A DNA stretch of 64,000 nucleotides from Panonychus citri (GCF_014898815.1 NW_026515428.1:310001-374000), one strand, 5' to 3'. Counted from the first letter of the stretch, positions 25,077-39,987 are shown. Notes: generated by a model not told the origin, from the sequence alone. Program-made: numbers and translations.

Positions 25077-28000
25077 TCACAGGTAAACAAGATCCCGTTT
25101 ACGACTTAGATCCAATGGTGGTGGCATTGAATCACCTCGAACTTGGACATTATCACCATTATGGGTCATCAGCCCGACGACACCATTATTGGCACTTCCA
25201 CCATTGGCATTACCTTTCATAATTAGACTGTGCAAGAGATCACATTTTTTTATGGATGTGTAATTGTTGTTATTATTATTGTTGTGGGGAGGTGATGATG
25301 AATTAGGATGACGAGATGATGGATGATTAGTTGATAAATCACCAATATATCTTGGTGCTGATTCCAATACTTTAATCAAAGTTGAATGTGTTGACGCCAA
25401 TGAATCATTATTATTATAATTGTTGCTTAAAGGTGATAATGATGATGAAGATGATGATAGGGATGAGGTTGATGAAGATAAGGAAGATGATGAAGTTGAT
25501 GTTGGTGATGCTAAACAATGATTGTTATTACTGTGGACAATTGATGTGCTCGAACTTGCTGGTTCACAGTCTCGAGAGGTTTTCGTTGCTCGAAACTTTT
25601 TATGATGTCGATACGCTTCATCCATCAGCATATTGGTATTAATCAATGGAGGCGCTTGAAGTGCTCGTTTTAACATTGGCATATCATCAATTGATTCATT
25701 GGTGGTTATATTTTTCTCTGAGAGTGTTGAACACTCAGAATCGGAGACAATATCTTTCACTTTATCATCGCAGGCAGATCGAGGACTAGAACAGACTGAG
25801 GCTGTCGGTGTGCTACCATTACATTGCTCTTTACCGCTTTCGATTCCCGAATCGGTTGGTGAATCAACTCGACGCATCTTTGTAAATACATCATTTGAAC
25901 CATTATTGTTACAATAATTGTTATCATAATTGTGATGATTATTATGATTATGGTTCAATGAATTGATTGGACTTTCTCGGGATGATCCATGATTCCTGTT
26001 AATCATTATATTTGAACTTGAATTATTTGTATTGTTATTTGAAGATGACGATGATTGAAGTAATCGTTGACCAAGAATAAATTGATTCGCTATCGATGAA
26101 CTTGTATTATTATTATTATTGTTACTATTTTGTTGATTGTGACCATGATGATAATTATAATCACCATTTGAATAGTGATTAACATTATTATTATTTAATC
26201 CATTGGCACTTTTATTTGATTTACCAATCAAAATGTGATCTGATGAGGTTACACTGTTCCTATCATATGATAAACTTTCATCTTCACCTAATCCATATGA
26301 TGAATTGTTATTGGTGTTGGTCAATCGAGATGGTTGTGAGTAAGAAGATGATGAAGATGAGGATGAGGATGATGAGGATGTGGGTCCATCATTATTGTCC
26401 CGAATCGTGAAGTTTTGCCATTGAACGGGTAATAATGAGGCATATGAACAGGTAGATGTTGAATTCATATTTCCAGGTGAGTTACAATTTCTATCACCAT
26501 TTGAACTACTATTGCTGTTACCATTGTGATGATTTAATGAAGACATTGATGATGAAGATGAGGATGATATTGATGATGGTGTTGGAGATACTGATGAGGA
26601 TGATGACGAAGATGAGGATGAGGATAAATTATTGTAATTTTGTCCATTTTTAGGACCCATTTTGTAAGCTAATAGTTTATCTGAGTGGAGTTGATTAAGA
26701 TTTCTTAGATCGGTGATTTTGTTGATTAGTGAATTAAATAATAATCCAGAATTTGAGGAATGATGATTGGCTTTGATTGATTGATTAAGGAGATCAACGC
26801 ATTTACGATTGATTTTATCAACTAGATCAATATTACGAAGACCGGGTCGATCTAATTGTGAAGAGAAAAAAGAAAAGAAGACAACAATTAACAAAATACA
26901 CTCACAATTAGTTTAGAAACAACAATTAAGGTGAACTTTAAGATTGACTTTGTTTGGATTGAGTTGATTGAGAGAAAAAAACAAGAAGAAATTAAGTAAA
27001 AACAAAAACTATTGGAGATCACAATTGGTTAATTGTTACAATTTATTGTTAAATTAGTTGATGATTGAATCTGATGAAGATTCTTGGTGAATTAATTGGG
27101 ATGATAGAGATGAAGATGAAAAGAAAGAAAGAAAAAGATGAGAAAGTGAGATGAAGTAAATTGTTGTTCTAACAATTAAACTAACTAACTAAATAGTGGA
27201 GGTTTGTAGCAAGGAAGCAGAATGAGGTGAGGGAGAGAAAGGAGAGGGAGTGGGATTTAGGAGAGAGAGAGAGAAAGAGAAGATAAAGGAAGAAAAGTAA
27301 GAGTGAGATCTTTTTATCGATGAGCAGATGGATTGGAGAAACTCCAAGGTAATAGGAAAAGAGAGAGAAAAGAAAGAGAAGATTGGAAGAGAGGGAGGAA
27401 AGAGGGAGTGAAAAGAGAACGGGAGAGACAGTCGAGGTTATTGGAAGAGAGAGAGAGAGAGAGAGTTGTTGATGATGATGAAGGAGAAAGAGAGGAAGGA
27501 AAAGAAAGAAGGCCATGGCAATAAAAAGAAAGTGAGATGAGAGAGAGAGAGAGAGAAGATAATTATGAGAGTTATGGACATTGATGATGATAATGATGAC
27601 GAGATGATGAAGCCTTGTTTTCAATAGTCTCTATCATCATCTCTCTGTTTATCATCTCTTTCTTTTCTCTCTCTAGTTAATACTTTCTCCATCTAAGAAT
27701 CAGATATTCAAACTTGGCCAACATTCAAATACTTTATGATGATAAAATTATCTCCCCTCTCTCTCTCTCTCTCTCATACTCACTCACTCTCACCCATTCT
27801 CTTTCTCTCACTCTCTCAGTGATGATGATGACCTAGCAAAGGTTTTTATTTACTTGATACAGATTAATGTTTATTCAATATTCACCAAGGCTCTAGACTC
27901 CGAAAGGACTCAAGAGTAACAAAGAGAAACGGAAAAGGAAACGAGGAAATGAGCGAAAAAAAAGAAAGAGAGTAAAAGTAATAATAACAAATCAAAGTGA

Positions 28001-30012
28001 GTTCAAGGACCGAGTAATTTATGATTATTTTAACTAATTGACTGACTATGGGTAAGGACAATTTACTAATTGTTGATAAATTGCGAAGGTTAAAATTAGC
28101 TTTTCAATTGATTTCCATACGATTATATTTGTATACATCAACAAGAACGAGGCAAAAACCAAAAAAAACCTATTAAATGGTCAATCAAAACAATCAACTA
28201 ATAACCAATGGTTTTAATTGTTGTCTGTCAAACAAATTAAACAACAATTAAACTATTGAAAACATTGATAATCAAGGAAAAGTCAATCTAATGAAACTTG
28301 TAACCTTTTGGTTGATCAAAACTAATGAAAAGATTTCAATCTTTTCCCTTGAAGTTTTAATTGTTGGATTGTTAATCTTGATGATCAATTAGCAAGATTA
28401 TCATTTCGATAATTAGAAATACTTACCTGGTGATGTAACAACAATTGAACAAAAAAGCGCAATTTCTGAATCGGTTAAATTAAGAGAATTGAGTCTTTCG
28501 GTGAAGGCGAACATTGAATCGATGAGAATACGAGCAGCGGCCTGAGAATGGAGAGATTCCCGTTGTAACAACATTCCATTGAGACAGATCATCGAATCGG
28601 TAACACTATCGAACATAAAAGCCAATCTAACCAAAAGAACCTCGAAAACTCCCGCTTTCAATAAAGTGACCTGATCTTCTTGAGGTAATAGACCGAAACC
28701 AGGAATTCGTTTGGCAAACTCGACAACACCTCTTATCGCGGGTGAAAAACGCTCACTAAAATCTTCCAGGCCACAGTCTGAGCCGTTTGTAGTTCCATGA
28801 GACGATGCTAGTGGTAATTGGGGATTCAATGGACACGACTGAGGAAAAGTTCAGAAAACAAAATCGAAAGAGAAACAAAAAGTTTGGTTATTATTATTTA
28901 CGAATAAATTTAATTGGTAAATACAAGTATCGTTTCCTTTGCCAATGTATCGGAGTCACAAACATTTCTCTCTCTCTCTCTCTCCCTCTCTCTTTCTAGA
29001 GCTCATGTTTACAATATCATTACAGAGGATGATCAGGATGATAAGGAAGATGAGGGAAGGGAGAGAGACCAAAAATTTAGAACAAGGTTTTCGAGGTTAA
29101 AGGCCTTAGTGTACATGCCTAATGTACAAGGAAAGAGGAAAAAGTTTGTAATATTTTCACAAGTAGAAAAAAAAACTCTCTGGATTTTTGGGTTTTACTT
29201 TTGTAGCATAAAAATGTCTCGAATATTTTATTTGTAGGCCAAATAAGGCCAGAGTAAGAGAGACGCTTGTTGGATGTTGTGTGTGTGTGTACAGAGGGAA
29301 ACAGGTCAGTTAATGGGAAAAAGTTTTCGAGGTCACTCTTTATACTTTTTTTCTTTCTCTCTTTTCTTTCTAGCCCGTGGCATGGACACATAGACACGAA
29401 TATATTATTCCTATTATGATGAAATCGCATTAATAGTTTTTTTCCCTCAACAAAAGGCCAATGAAAATTAGGCCACTAGACAGTGACCGACCGAAAACAT
29501 AATAACAACAACGGTCAAGTAAAAAAAAAAGTAGATCACAAGATCGATTATTTGAAAACGACGCTCGAGAAAATGAATTAATATCATTTGACCAAAGAAA
29601 ATAATAGAGGTTCGGCACGGAGAGGAAAATGGACAAAGGTCAGTTTGGTAAAGTGAAGTGTATAAAGTGGACAGTTGGTGTTTGAATTGACCATTTGATT
29701 GTTATTTAGATGATCAACAATCAGAATTAAAACTCACCATTAAGCTTGAACATCGAGCATAAATTGGATTCTTTCGGCTTTTATCGATTAACGAAGTGAC
29801 CTTATCCTTTGTATAATCGCAAGTTTCCTCGTGAGCTTTAATTATATTTAATAGAAAATATTTATCATCATCTAATTGTGATTGATTTTTTGATTTCTCG
29901 TGTTGGTCAGTTAATTGTTGCTGTCGTGAGTTATTATCCATTGGTAAATTGTAATTAAATTGTTGTTGTTTGTTCAATACCTTATCACGTTTGGATGTAC
30001 GATCGTATCGAT
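25077..30012 (-). CDS. E75-like nuclear receptor copy A, LBD and tail, no DBD found
   Basis: The exons on the minus strand are 30012-29738, 28838-28427 and 26851-25077, in frame. The first exon opens with DRYDRTSKRDKVL, a decayed form of the extension after the DNA-binding domain (DAVRFGRVPKREKAKIL in copy B). A good 3' splice site precedes it, so a further 5' exon exists. I could not find zinc fingers on the minus strand between 30012 and 41500. If the upstream exon is noncoding, the first ATG is at 29941, giving 796 residues. The LBD follows (FSPAIRGVVEFAKRIPGF, LLKAGVFEVLLVRL, DRPGLRN). The Cys of SCPLNP and the His of LHSDKLL match the heme ligands known for E75/Rev-erb. The tail is Ser/Asn-rich with the E75 block LKRALQAPPLINTNMLMDEA and ends PLDLSRKRDLVYL, a CtBP-type motif. 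E75 is an ecdysone-induced, heme- and NO-responsive repressor and HR3 partner. Confidence 0.88.
26852..28426 (-). other. Intron of E75 copy A
   Basis: The donor is CACCAG|GTAAGT and the acceptor is CAATTAG before the DRPGLRN codons. The intron splits the codon for D of DRPGLRN after its first base. It contains long GA/CT-rich tracts (27100-27800) and no conserved coding sequence. Copy B has no intron at this position. Confidence 0.8.
28839..29737 (-). other. Intron of E75 copy A before the heme-Cys exon
   Basis: The donor follows the ATG codon of CSSLM (29738). The acceptor TTCCTCAG lies directly before the SCPLNP codons. A (TC)n tract lies near 28966-28992 and a GT run near 29277-29291. No extra exon is visible. 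Copy B reads straight through the equivalent point. Confidence 0.8.
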
Positions 30013-32084
30013 CTGATTAACATTTAAAAAAAGAAAGAGAGAGAAATTTAAAATCAGTACAATTAATTTAATAACTTTAATCAATATGTTAGATTGAACA
30101 TTGAAACAATACAAACAACTAATTGCAATTAAATCTCTGACAATATAACTTGAAACTTGTAACTCAGACCAAAGATTTTCAATTAAATCTTCATGTGTGT
30201 GAGTAGTAACAACGGTGATAAACGAGGATGATGAGGATGATGAGGTTATTACGTAAGAGATTTTCAAGGTTATCAACGAGTTGATGGTGAGAGAGAGAGA
30301 GAGTGAGTGAGAGGGAGGGAGAAAAATGATGAAATAAAGAAGACAGAGAAGATAATTAAAATAGACACAGGGAAATTAGTCGAAAACAAAGAGTAAAAAA
30401 TGAATGAGAAAAAAAGTTCCAATGGTCAAACTAATAAATTTTCATTGACCATTTACTTTATTTTCAACGAGTAATTTATTGTTATTGGTGAAAAATATTT
30501 AATCTAAATCAGGAAAAAATATCGGTATCGTTATAATCCTTCAATAGATTAATATTATTACATAAATAAATTAATGCGTCGTAGCTTTGGTAGCATCTTT
30601 CAGGAAAAAAATCGGATCGATATGAAAACTTTTTGTTGTACCCACGCAAAGATTATCAATGATCATGAAGGATGATGAGGATGAGTAGGAGAAGATGATG
30701 ATAAATGATAAAGGTTAAATAACAAAATTCTAGGTATATAACATTAGGATATCATCATTACAGGGAGGAGAAATGAAAGAGAGAGAAAGAAAGAGAGAGA
30801 GAGAGATAAATTTAGCTGATTGGACATGAAGAGTGAGATTCAAGGTAAAGCAAGGAAAATGTTACAAGATGAAATGTAAGTCTCTAGGTCATTGAGGTAA
30901 CATCTATGTAAGTACATTAATTAAGGTTAAATATTTGAAAGAGAGAGAGAGAGAGAAAGTAAAGTGAGAAGGATAAAGAGGATGGAGAGAGAGAGAGAGA
31001 GGGAGGATGAGGAGGATGAAGGATGAAAATGGATGTTAAAAGGCCATGGGAGGTGAAGTCAAGCAACCAGAAAGATAAAGAGAGTGAGAGGAAAAGTGAC
31101 CTTGATGATAAACATTACAACGGTCAGAAATTGAAACGCTAATGCTTTTTACCCGGTGCGTCTCAAGTCAAGGCCTAAACTTAAGCTTATCTGATCAACA
31201 CAAACACACACAATAGTAATAAGCACATAGACAACAACAACTACAGCCAAAAAAAAGGTCAAAATAAAGTCAAAATTACAAGGTAAGGTTCAAATACTGT
31301 TGAAAATTAACTTTCCAAGGTCAGGGGAGTGCAAATGAGGTTACAACTCCATAGGTTTGAGGTGAACACACAAAGAAACATGAAAATTAAGGTCAAGCAT
31401 CAACAAAGCATCACAATAACAACAGCTAAAGGTTAGGAAAAAAAAGCGAAAGGAAAATAAAAGTTAACGATCAAAATCCTCAAGCCATTAATGGTAATCA
31501 TTAACAACTGATTATATTAATTGTTTACCTTAATTGTGTTTCTTTCTGTTAAAATGTATTGGTAATAATGATGAAAAAAAAGTAACTGATAAGCAACGAT
31601 AAATATCAACAATACCAAATGTTGAATATATTATGGATAACAATCAATTCACTGGATTATTAATTGTTTTCTAAGTGAATTAAACTAATTTTATATCAAC
31701 AATCAAATTAAGTTGACTAAGTTTCATCATCTTAAGCTTGATATTAACGTTTCAATCTTTATCCAGGTCAAGGATAATCCCATTGAAATTATATTATCAA
31801 TGGTAATCTGTATGTTTGGACAATCATTGTGATTCAAGTTTCAATGTGATTTAAGTTTACCGTTGTTAGTTTAATTGTTAGGACTTAATTTAACTATTTC
31901 CAAAGACCAATTAACATTTATCATAAACGTCATCGACCTTATTTATTAAATTGTTGCACTTAAATTTGATTATTATTAAATTTTCCCATTAACAAAAGGC
32001 TACCTGAGATATTATCATAATTGTTATTAATAAGTTTTTTTAGCTTCGGGATCAAGATTTGGGTTTGAGGAAACGTTTGAATTT

Positions 32085-32118
32085 TCAAATTGAAATTCAA
32101 TTTCAATTTCAATTTTCA
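32085..32118. repeat. Short AATTTC/TTTCAA tandem with dyad symmetry
   Basis: TTTCAA-type hexamers repeat here, and the stretch TTGAAATTCAATTTCAA is nearly its own reverse complement. The function is unknown and it may be chance in AT-rich DNA. Confidence 0.5.
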
Positions 32119-35100
32119 TGAGTTGGATTCATGATGATGATGATGATGAGGGAGAAAGGTCATCATGATAAATGAAAATGAGAGAGTGAATTTATTTCCG
32201 CCATTTCCCAATTCAAGTTCATCTAAACTTCAATATATTCAAGGTCAATATTCATGTTACTTTTATAAGTTAAGTTATTTTCCAGGTAAATCAGTGAAAG
32301 AGAATGAAAAATTTATCTTCTCTTACTTTTACATCTTTCTTTTTCATCATCATTATCATCAATTTAACACTATTGAATATTAATCAAAGTTTAATATTTC
32401 TTGTTATCAATCAATATTATATTATATGAACAAGATGAACAAATTAAAAAGCTGATAACTTAATTTTCATCAATTAACATTGATTATAAATCATTTATCA
32501 ATGATAATTAATCAATCAACTGATTGTAGACAAACAAATAACAATTACATCAACTTTTCACTATTATAATTAACTAATCAGAAAAATTTATCAAATCAAA
32601 TTAAAATTGACACTTGGAAATATCACCAATCATGATGACGATGATTGTTAATTGTAAATAATTTACCATGAACCTAACAAACTATTAATTAATTGATATT
32701 TATTATCAATGTTACATGTGTTGGATTAACATAATTAATCAAGAAAAGAAGGTTAATTGTGATCACAATTAACAAATTAACAATAAGCAAATGATGATAA
32801 TTATAAGGAAGGTCAAAAATTAGCAAGAAAAAAGTTTCAATTTTGTTCAATTCAGACAATTGACTGAATTTACTTTTAATATACTCAAGGTAAACTTGTG
32901 ACAAGTCTCAATCTATGTCATTCAATTCATCATGATGATTCCTGAAACCTTGAATACTTTATGAGGCCCATGGATATTTGTCCAACTACAACAACAACAA
33001 CAACAACGTTATTATTATCAACTGATAATAACTGATAATTTCTGGGAAAATTTTCTCACTCAAATTCAAGGTATATGTTCATGGAGAGACAAGAAAAAAA
33101 AACCTAGAAATTGAAACTTAACCATGTAAATGTTAGTCTATTAATGTAGTTAATTGTTGGATGACATTGAAGGATATTAAATGATTAGTAAATTCAATTT
33201 TATTATCATGGAAATGTTAAATATATCAAAAGTTTGATGAAAAATTGTATTCGACAAAAAAGAAAGACAAATTAAAATGATAAATCATATTCTTTATTAT
33301 TGATTATTTTAATTGTCTTCGATTATATTTCATTTAATCAGATTAATCAGAAATCATCAGATAGTCATGATGGAAATGATTGTCATGATCAAAGATTAAT
33401 TTTTCAGTAGAGAGAGAGAGAGAGAAAAAGAAAATCTCAATTGATTGAGATAATTGAGATGATAATGATTCTATATCAAGGTAATAGAATCAATTGAAAT
33501 TATTGATTATTGAACTTTTTTTCTTCTTCTTTGTTCAATTGAAATCGACGATTTTTCCTCCTACTTTTCTATTGCGTTCTGACATTCGTCTCATCATCAT
33601 CATCACCATGAGCTGATTCTCTCTGTAAACTTGAGTCAGAACTTTATCATTATCATCATGAGAATCCATGAGCATGAGCATGATGATCAATCTATTTATT
33701 ATTATTTCCATTAAAGTAAAGCAATTGAGGTAATTATCCAATTGAACTTGACCTTCCACAGAATTTTTCTCTCTCTCTCTCTCTCTCTCCTTCATCATCA
33801 TCATGCTCACTCTTCGTTGACTAACTGAGCATTTTCTGCTTCTGAGAAATAGATTCATGAGTATCTCACCAACATCAACAGAAATATCATTCTATCATTT
33901 AACCTTGACCTTTCTCGTTGATATTTTGCTCAAACTCAGTGAAATCAAGGTGAACATAAATGGGAATAAAAAAGAAAGAGATTCTCTTTCTTTACTTTCT
34001 TTTCATTTTCAAGGTTAATCTTCTCATCTCTGTCTCCAATTGTCTACTTTTCTTCATCCCTATCATCATCATCCTCTTTCATTTCTCTTACTTTTTCTCA
34101 TCTCATTTTCCATGTAAAAAAAGATTAACATGATTCGAGTTGTTTTTGTTTTTCCTTTGTTTTGATTGATCTTATAAACAAATCGCTGCTCGATCATTTT
34201 AATTGTTTTAATCTCATTCTCACAATTTAAACAAAAACTCAGCTAATTAACTAAATTGTCGTAAATTAATTAGTCATATTGATGATTTAATCACTCCAAT
34301 ATCGTTAATAGTGCCAATTGAAAGGCGTTATTAGTTAGTAACGGTAAATAAAAACTCCCTCTCCATTTTCAAGTCTTTCCGATTACAATTATAATTAATT
34401 GTTGCTTTTTAATTATCATGATTAATCAAAACTATTTTCTTCTTACATATAAATTGATTGTGATTAAATTGTTCGGTTGCAAATTAATTAGTCAGCTGGT
34501 TGGATAATCAATTTCTTTCTTTTTCCATCTTAATCATGATTAATTGTTATCACATTTCAACTGAATCAAAAAGTTGATTAGCAATCAGTAATCGCAATTA
34601 AGGAGACAAATCAAATAAGTGCCAAATATTAATTAAATGATATAATTTAATTGAACAATTAAGATGAGCTAATCATTGATTGTTAACTTTTTGTTGCAAA
34701 GGAAGATGGAGAAAAATTAATTAATTAGGAATTTTTTTTTATTGAAGATAAAGTTTAACAATTAAGATGATTGGATTTAGCAATTTAGATTGTTAACAAT
34801 TAGTTGATTGTAAATTCATTCGACAATTAAATCAATTGTTAATTGCACGAGATTTTCAAGTGCTTTAGTACTAATGAAAGAGGAGAAGAAGATACAAAAA
34901 AAGAAAGACTATTTCCAATTCTCTTTCTTTCTCATCATCATGATAATAAGAATTGTCTTCATCCTTATCATCATCATCTCTATTTATCTTCCTTCCAATC
35001 TCATCATCATCTAAATGCGGAAGTACCAAGGATCATGAAATCGACACTTAAAATCCTAGAACAACAAAAAAAATTTCATGATACTTTCTCATCTTCTTCA

Positions 35101-36724
35101 TCTTCATCCTCATCCTCATCTTCATCATCATTCATTTACATGAAGTTACAAGGGTTGAATTGAATAAAAGTGATCAACTGATTATCAACAACAACAGGGA
35201 AAACAATTAATTGTTAATCATAGTAACATGATGATCATCATGAAATGAAAACGTTTCTCATCCAAACAATTAAACTAATTATCAACAATTAACAAGAAAA
35301 TTAATATAAATAGACACTTGAAATAATAATGATCAACATGATAAATGATGATGATCATCATCTTAATCATGATATTTCAACATGTAATCAAACTGATTGA
35401 AAAGTTAACAATAATAATAATCAGTAACTCATTTGGCACTGAACTTGACTTTTGATTGTTCAAATCAAACATTGATTAACTTAATTGTTACCTTGAAAAT
35501 GAAATCACAAATTTGATTGTTAATAATGAACAGAAAACAAATATAAATTGCTTAGGATTGCAGATAAAATGTATCAGGGAGGAAAAAGATTAACATGATT
35601 AGTTAATCATCATCATAATTAAGACAATTATAATTAGTAAATTGTTCTTCCCCTTCTTCAATATTATTCATATATTTCAAGTGCTAATTTAATGATTACT
35701 AATTGTTACTCTAATATTATTAAATTGATAATAATGTTGATCAACGTCATTAATGAAAATTAATTATCATAATTAGTATTTAATTAATCAATTGGTGAAA
35801 TTGTTGTTGTTGTTAATTGTTAATTGTTGAGGTGAATTGGTTGGAAAACAATAAAGACCAAATAATCACAATAGGAAGCAAATTAATACTCAGTACAAAT
35901 ATAGACAATTAACTAATTGTTGTTGATCAACACGAGTTTAACCTACTATTATATGTGACAATTAATGTTGTTTGGATGTTTAATCATTTAGATATCGTTG
36001 ATTGTGATTATTGTTTAATCACAATGACCTTGATATTGATTTACTAGTTTTTAAGCCTTACTTATGATCATTGTAATAATTTCAAATTAATATCAATGAT
36101 TAAAATGAGCAGCTCACTCATGTCTCTCTCTCTCTCACTTGATTATCATCATTGATGATGATGATGATGACTGAAACATCAGCACATGATTTCAAAAGTG
36201 TCCTTAGCAACTAAATTAACAATCGTTAACATTTACGTTAATCATTGTAATTTATTATTGGTAATTTATATAAGAAGTGACAATTATCTTGATTGAAGAA
36301 AAAAAAAAAGTTCTGATCAGATTTCTGGAGTTTTCGTGTTTTTTGTTCAGAATTGCAAAATTTTCCAAAATTACATGATCAATATCAGAATTTAATATTT
36401 TTAATTCTCTTTACAATGTTTAATATTAACATAATTAATTCTTTTATTGTAATTACTAGATAACTAATTGATTGGATCAATCGAACAAGAAGAAGAAATG
36501 AAATCTTTCAAATTTATCGAATCTGTTTCTTTGGTTATTGGAAATGGAAGAAGAAAAAAAAGTTTCATCAAGAGAAAGAGAAGAAAATTTCATAGACTTT
36601 ATCAGAATCATCATCAAGAGAAAAAGAGAAAGAAAAGAAAGAGTTTTATTCAAGTGAGAAACTGTAATCATTATCGATTACCTTGAGACGAACTGAAAAT
36701 TCAAGGCCAACTCAGAATCTCTTC

Positions 36725-36728
<4 letters not shown>

Positions 36729-36760
<32 letters not shown>
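36729..36760. repeat. (TC)16 microsatellite
   Basis: This is a perfect TC run in the spacer between the two E75 copies. Confidence 0.95.
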
Positions 36761-39700
36761 CTTCCTCTTTCTTTTCTCTCTTACACTTTCCCTCTATTTC
36801 TGATGCTTGTATTATCGTATTCTTTTTGCCTCTAAAAAAGGTCTCTTGTTATCACCACAGTTTCACTCATTAATTTCATGATTCTCAGATTCATATTCTG
36901 ATTGCGAACCATTAAAGGTACAATTTCCATGTTATTAGAACTTTTTATCTTCATTATATTTTCTTTTTCAGGCCTAAATAATTGAAAATTTATCAGAAGA
37001 AAATTCAAATTTTAACCTTGAATTTTCCAAGATGGAGAAAAATCATATTACAGGGAAAAAGCTCAGATTCTGATCCAATTTCATGAATACAATTTAACCG
37101 GAAAAAGTTACTAAAAAAATATACGTCAGAATTAACGTCAAACGCCCATGGAATTTTCTTTCTCTCTCTCTCTCACTCACCAGCTCACTCATCTTCATCA
37201 CCACCAATTAGTATTTACCAATATTTTTATCCTGTTCAATGGATCATCATAATCATCATCACCATGAACATTACAGATTTATGATTCATTGGTAAACAAG
37301 TGATATATTTTTATTTGAATCAAGCAATCAAATGACAGAAACAATAATAACACAAACAAGATTTAAATGGTGATTATATATTAATCTAAGTAATTATAAT
37401 TGTGATAGTAATTAACTAAATCATCATCATGTTATTTTGGTTATTATTTCATGGATATAAACAAATATTGAAGGGGAAAACATGGGAAGACATTGGAACG
37501 TGTTCAGCACAGGATTAGATTCAGTCAACAGGCATTTTCAATAGGGTGGGAAAAGGAGGGAGGGATGATCAACATGATGATAAACATGATGAGAATCAGA
37601 GAGAGAGAGAGAGAGAGAGAGTCGGTTAGATGATGAGTATAAAAATGTTAAGGGCAAGGTAACATGTATATAAAATGATGTTCAAGGTAAAACTGATATT
37701 TTCAAGGTTGAAACTCCAATGACCTTGACGATTAAATAAGCTACAATTAACCATGAGAATTACAATCAAATCATCATAGGAAAATGTGATAAAAGATGCT
37801 CATGATGATAATCATCAACATCCTATTTCATCAGAAGCAAAAACAATAATATTTTTTGATAAACATTCAATTCCAAATATAACCAGAAAACTATTGATTG
37901 GATTACGTTCAATTAACAATGGTTATTATTAACTACAATAATAATAATACTAACGGATAATTATCATTATTATATGAATAATACAATTAGTATTGATTTA
38001 GTTAATTTGTCTCCAATTAAAACTTGATCACAATTCATTATTTTATAATGTTATAAGTTTAGATTTGTTTGTTGTTGTAAATGATTATGATTTGTGAATG
38101 TCACAATTTGAGATTTAATCATTTTACAATTGGTTTGTTTGATTGTTTGAGATTAAATTGTTTGTGTTTAATTGAAAGGAAAAGATTAATTGATTATTGA
38201 AAGTGTTTAGTTAATAATTAAATTGATTACAATTACCGGTTGACGGAAACATCTTCAATCTTTTAATAAATCCAATAGTTTGGTGTCACTTTGAGAGTGA
38301 TGAAAATGATGATGAGCTGATTGTTGATTGTTGATATTTAATCATGCAAATAACTGATGAAACTTGAATCGATCCGGATAAGATTATCAAGTTAATTAAT
38401 TGTCAAAATATTTACTATTAATAAATTTTACACTGATCAAGAATCAATAAGATAAACAAATAAACAAAAATAAAGATGATCAACTTTATATTAATATGTT
38501 AACAGTTTTTGAGTTGAAGCAAAATTTTGAAGACAGATTAATGTTAATTCTGATGGTGATGATGATAATTTTGTTGATGATCAGAATGATGATGATGATG
38601 ATGATGGTCTAAGATGAGAGAGAAAATGTCAGGTTGATCAGGTATCAGAACATTTCAAGGTAATAACACGGAAAACAGATTAACATGTATATTAACTTTT
38701 CGGTTTTCACAGGTAATATGAGTATAGTTAGAGAAGAGTGAGTGAGAGAGAGAGAGAAAATGAGAGAGAAGGTAAAATTTAGACAGAGGGAGAGACTAAG
38801 GTAGACAGAGAAGTAATTGAAGAAAGGTGAGAAATAGAAAGAGAGTGAGAGAGAAACAGAGGTAAATAAAAGGGAGACTAGGAAGAGAGTTAAGAAGAGA
38901 AGTGGTTAGAATGTGAGAGAGAAAGTGAATGGAGAAAATGAGATGAGAACTGAGGGAGAAAAAGAGAGAGAAATGAATTAAGAACAACTTTTTAAGCTAA
39001 GGAAGAGATTCAAGAATCTTGATGATGATGATGATGATAAAATGATAGAGAGAATGATAATTTTAAAAAGATAAAGTTAACAGTTGAAAAGGATAAACAT
39101 CTAATTACCTGGTGTGTTAATCATCTTGGATTAGATTGTAATCAATATTATTATTTTAATCTAAAGACAATTAGCTCATTTTTTGCTGCTATTCGACTGT
39201 CGAAATTGTAGTTTATTGATTTTTCTCATTTTCTGTGTTTCTTCATTAAAGATTTAACTGTAAATTCAATTAGGAGAATATGATTAATATTATTATTCAA
39301 CTTTCTTCTTGAATATTTTTCTACGCACTAAATTTCCTCGAGCTTTTCATTGACTCGAATTTGCTTTTTTTTATGTTATTTTCTCGAGAAAATAAGTCAA
39401 CAACAACTGATGATGATTTGGATTCGAGGGATGATATAAATCGATACAAATAACATGCAGTTATTTTTATATTCGAGGGAGAGGAAGAGAGAGAGAGAGA
39501 AGTTTACCTCATTGGAGATTCGACACCAAAGGGAAGAGAAAGGGTTTAATATGGTGGATGGAATTAACTAGATAATGATATTAATGTTCAGCTGATGATG
39601 AAGAAGAATATGAGTTGCATAATTTGACTGAAAGAATGATGAAGGTTAGAAGAGAGAGAGAGAAAGAGGGAGGCAGGGGAGAAAAAGAAGATATTTAGAC

Positions 39701-39987
39701 GATGATGAGAATATGAATCAAAGATGAAGAAGAAAATGAAAACTGAGAAAATAATAGAAGAGAGAAAAAAATTTCGTTCTTACCCAATTTTCGTTACCAA
39801 TGATACACTGACTTTCTCTCTGTCTTTTTTCATCTCTCTCTCTCTCTCTCCTTCTTTCTCATCTTCTCTTTCTCTTTTCCTATTTAGTGGCCAAGGTCGA
39901 GGTTAAATTGGAAAGAAAGAGAAAAAAAGAAAGAGAAGATAAATATTTCAAGGTAACATTTTATTTCCGAAACTCAACCAGAATTTA

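Noticed and set aside
25699..25917. Plus-strand ORF identical in both E75 tails (also 42507-42755)
   Set aside because: It is antisense to the identical 369-nt block, so its conservation follows from that block. No independent coding evidence exists.
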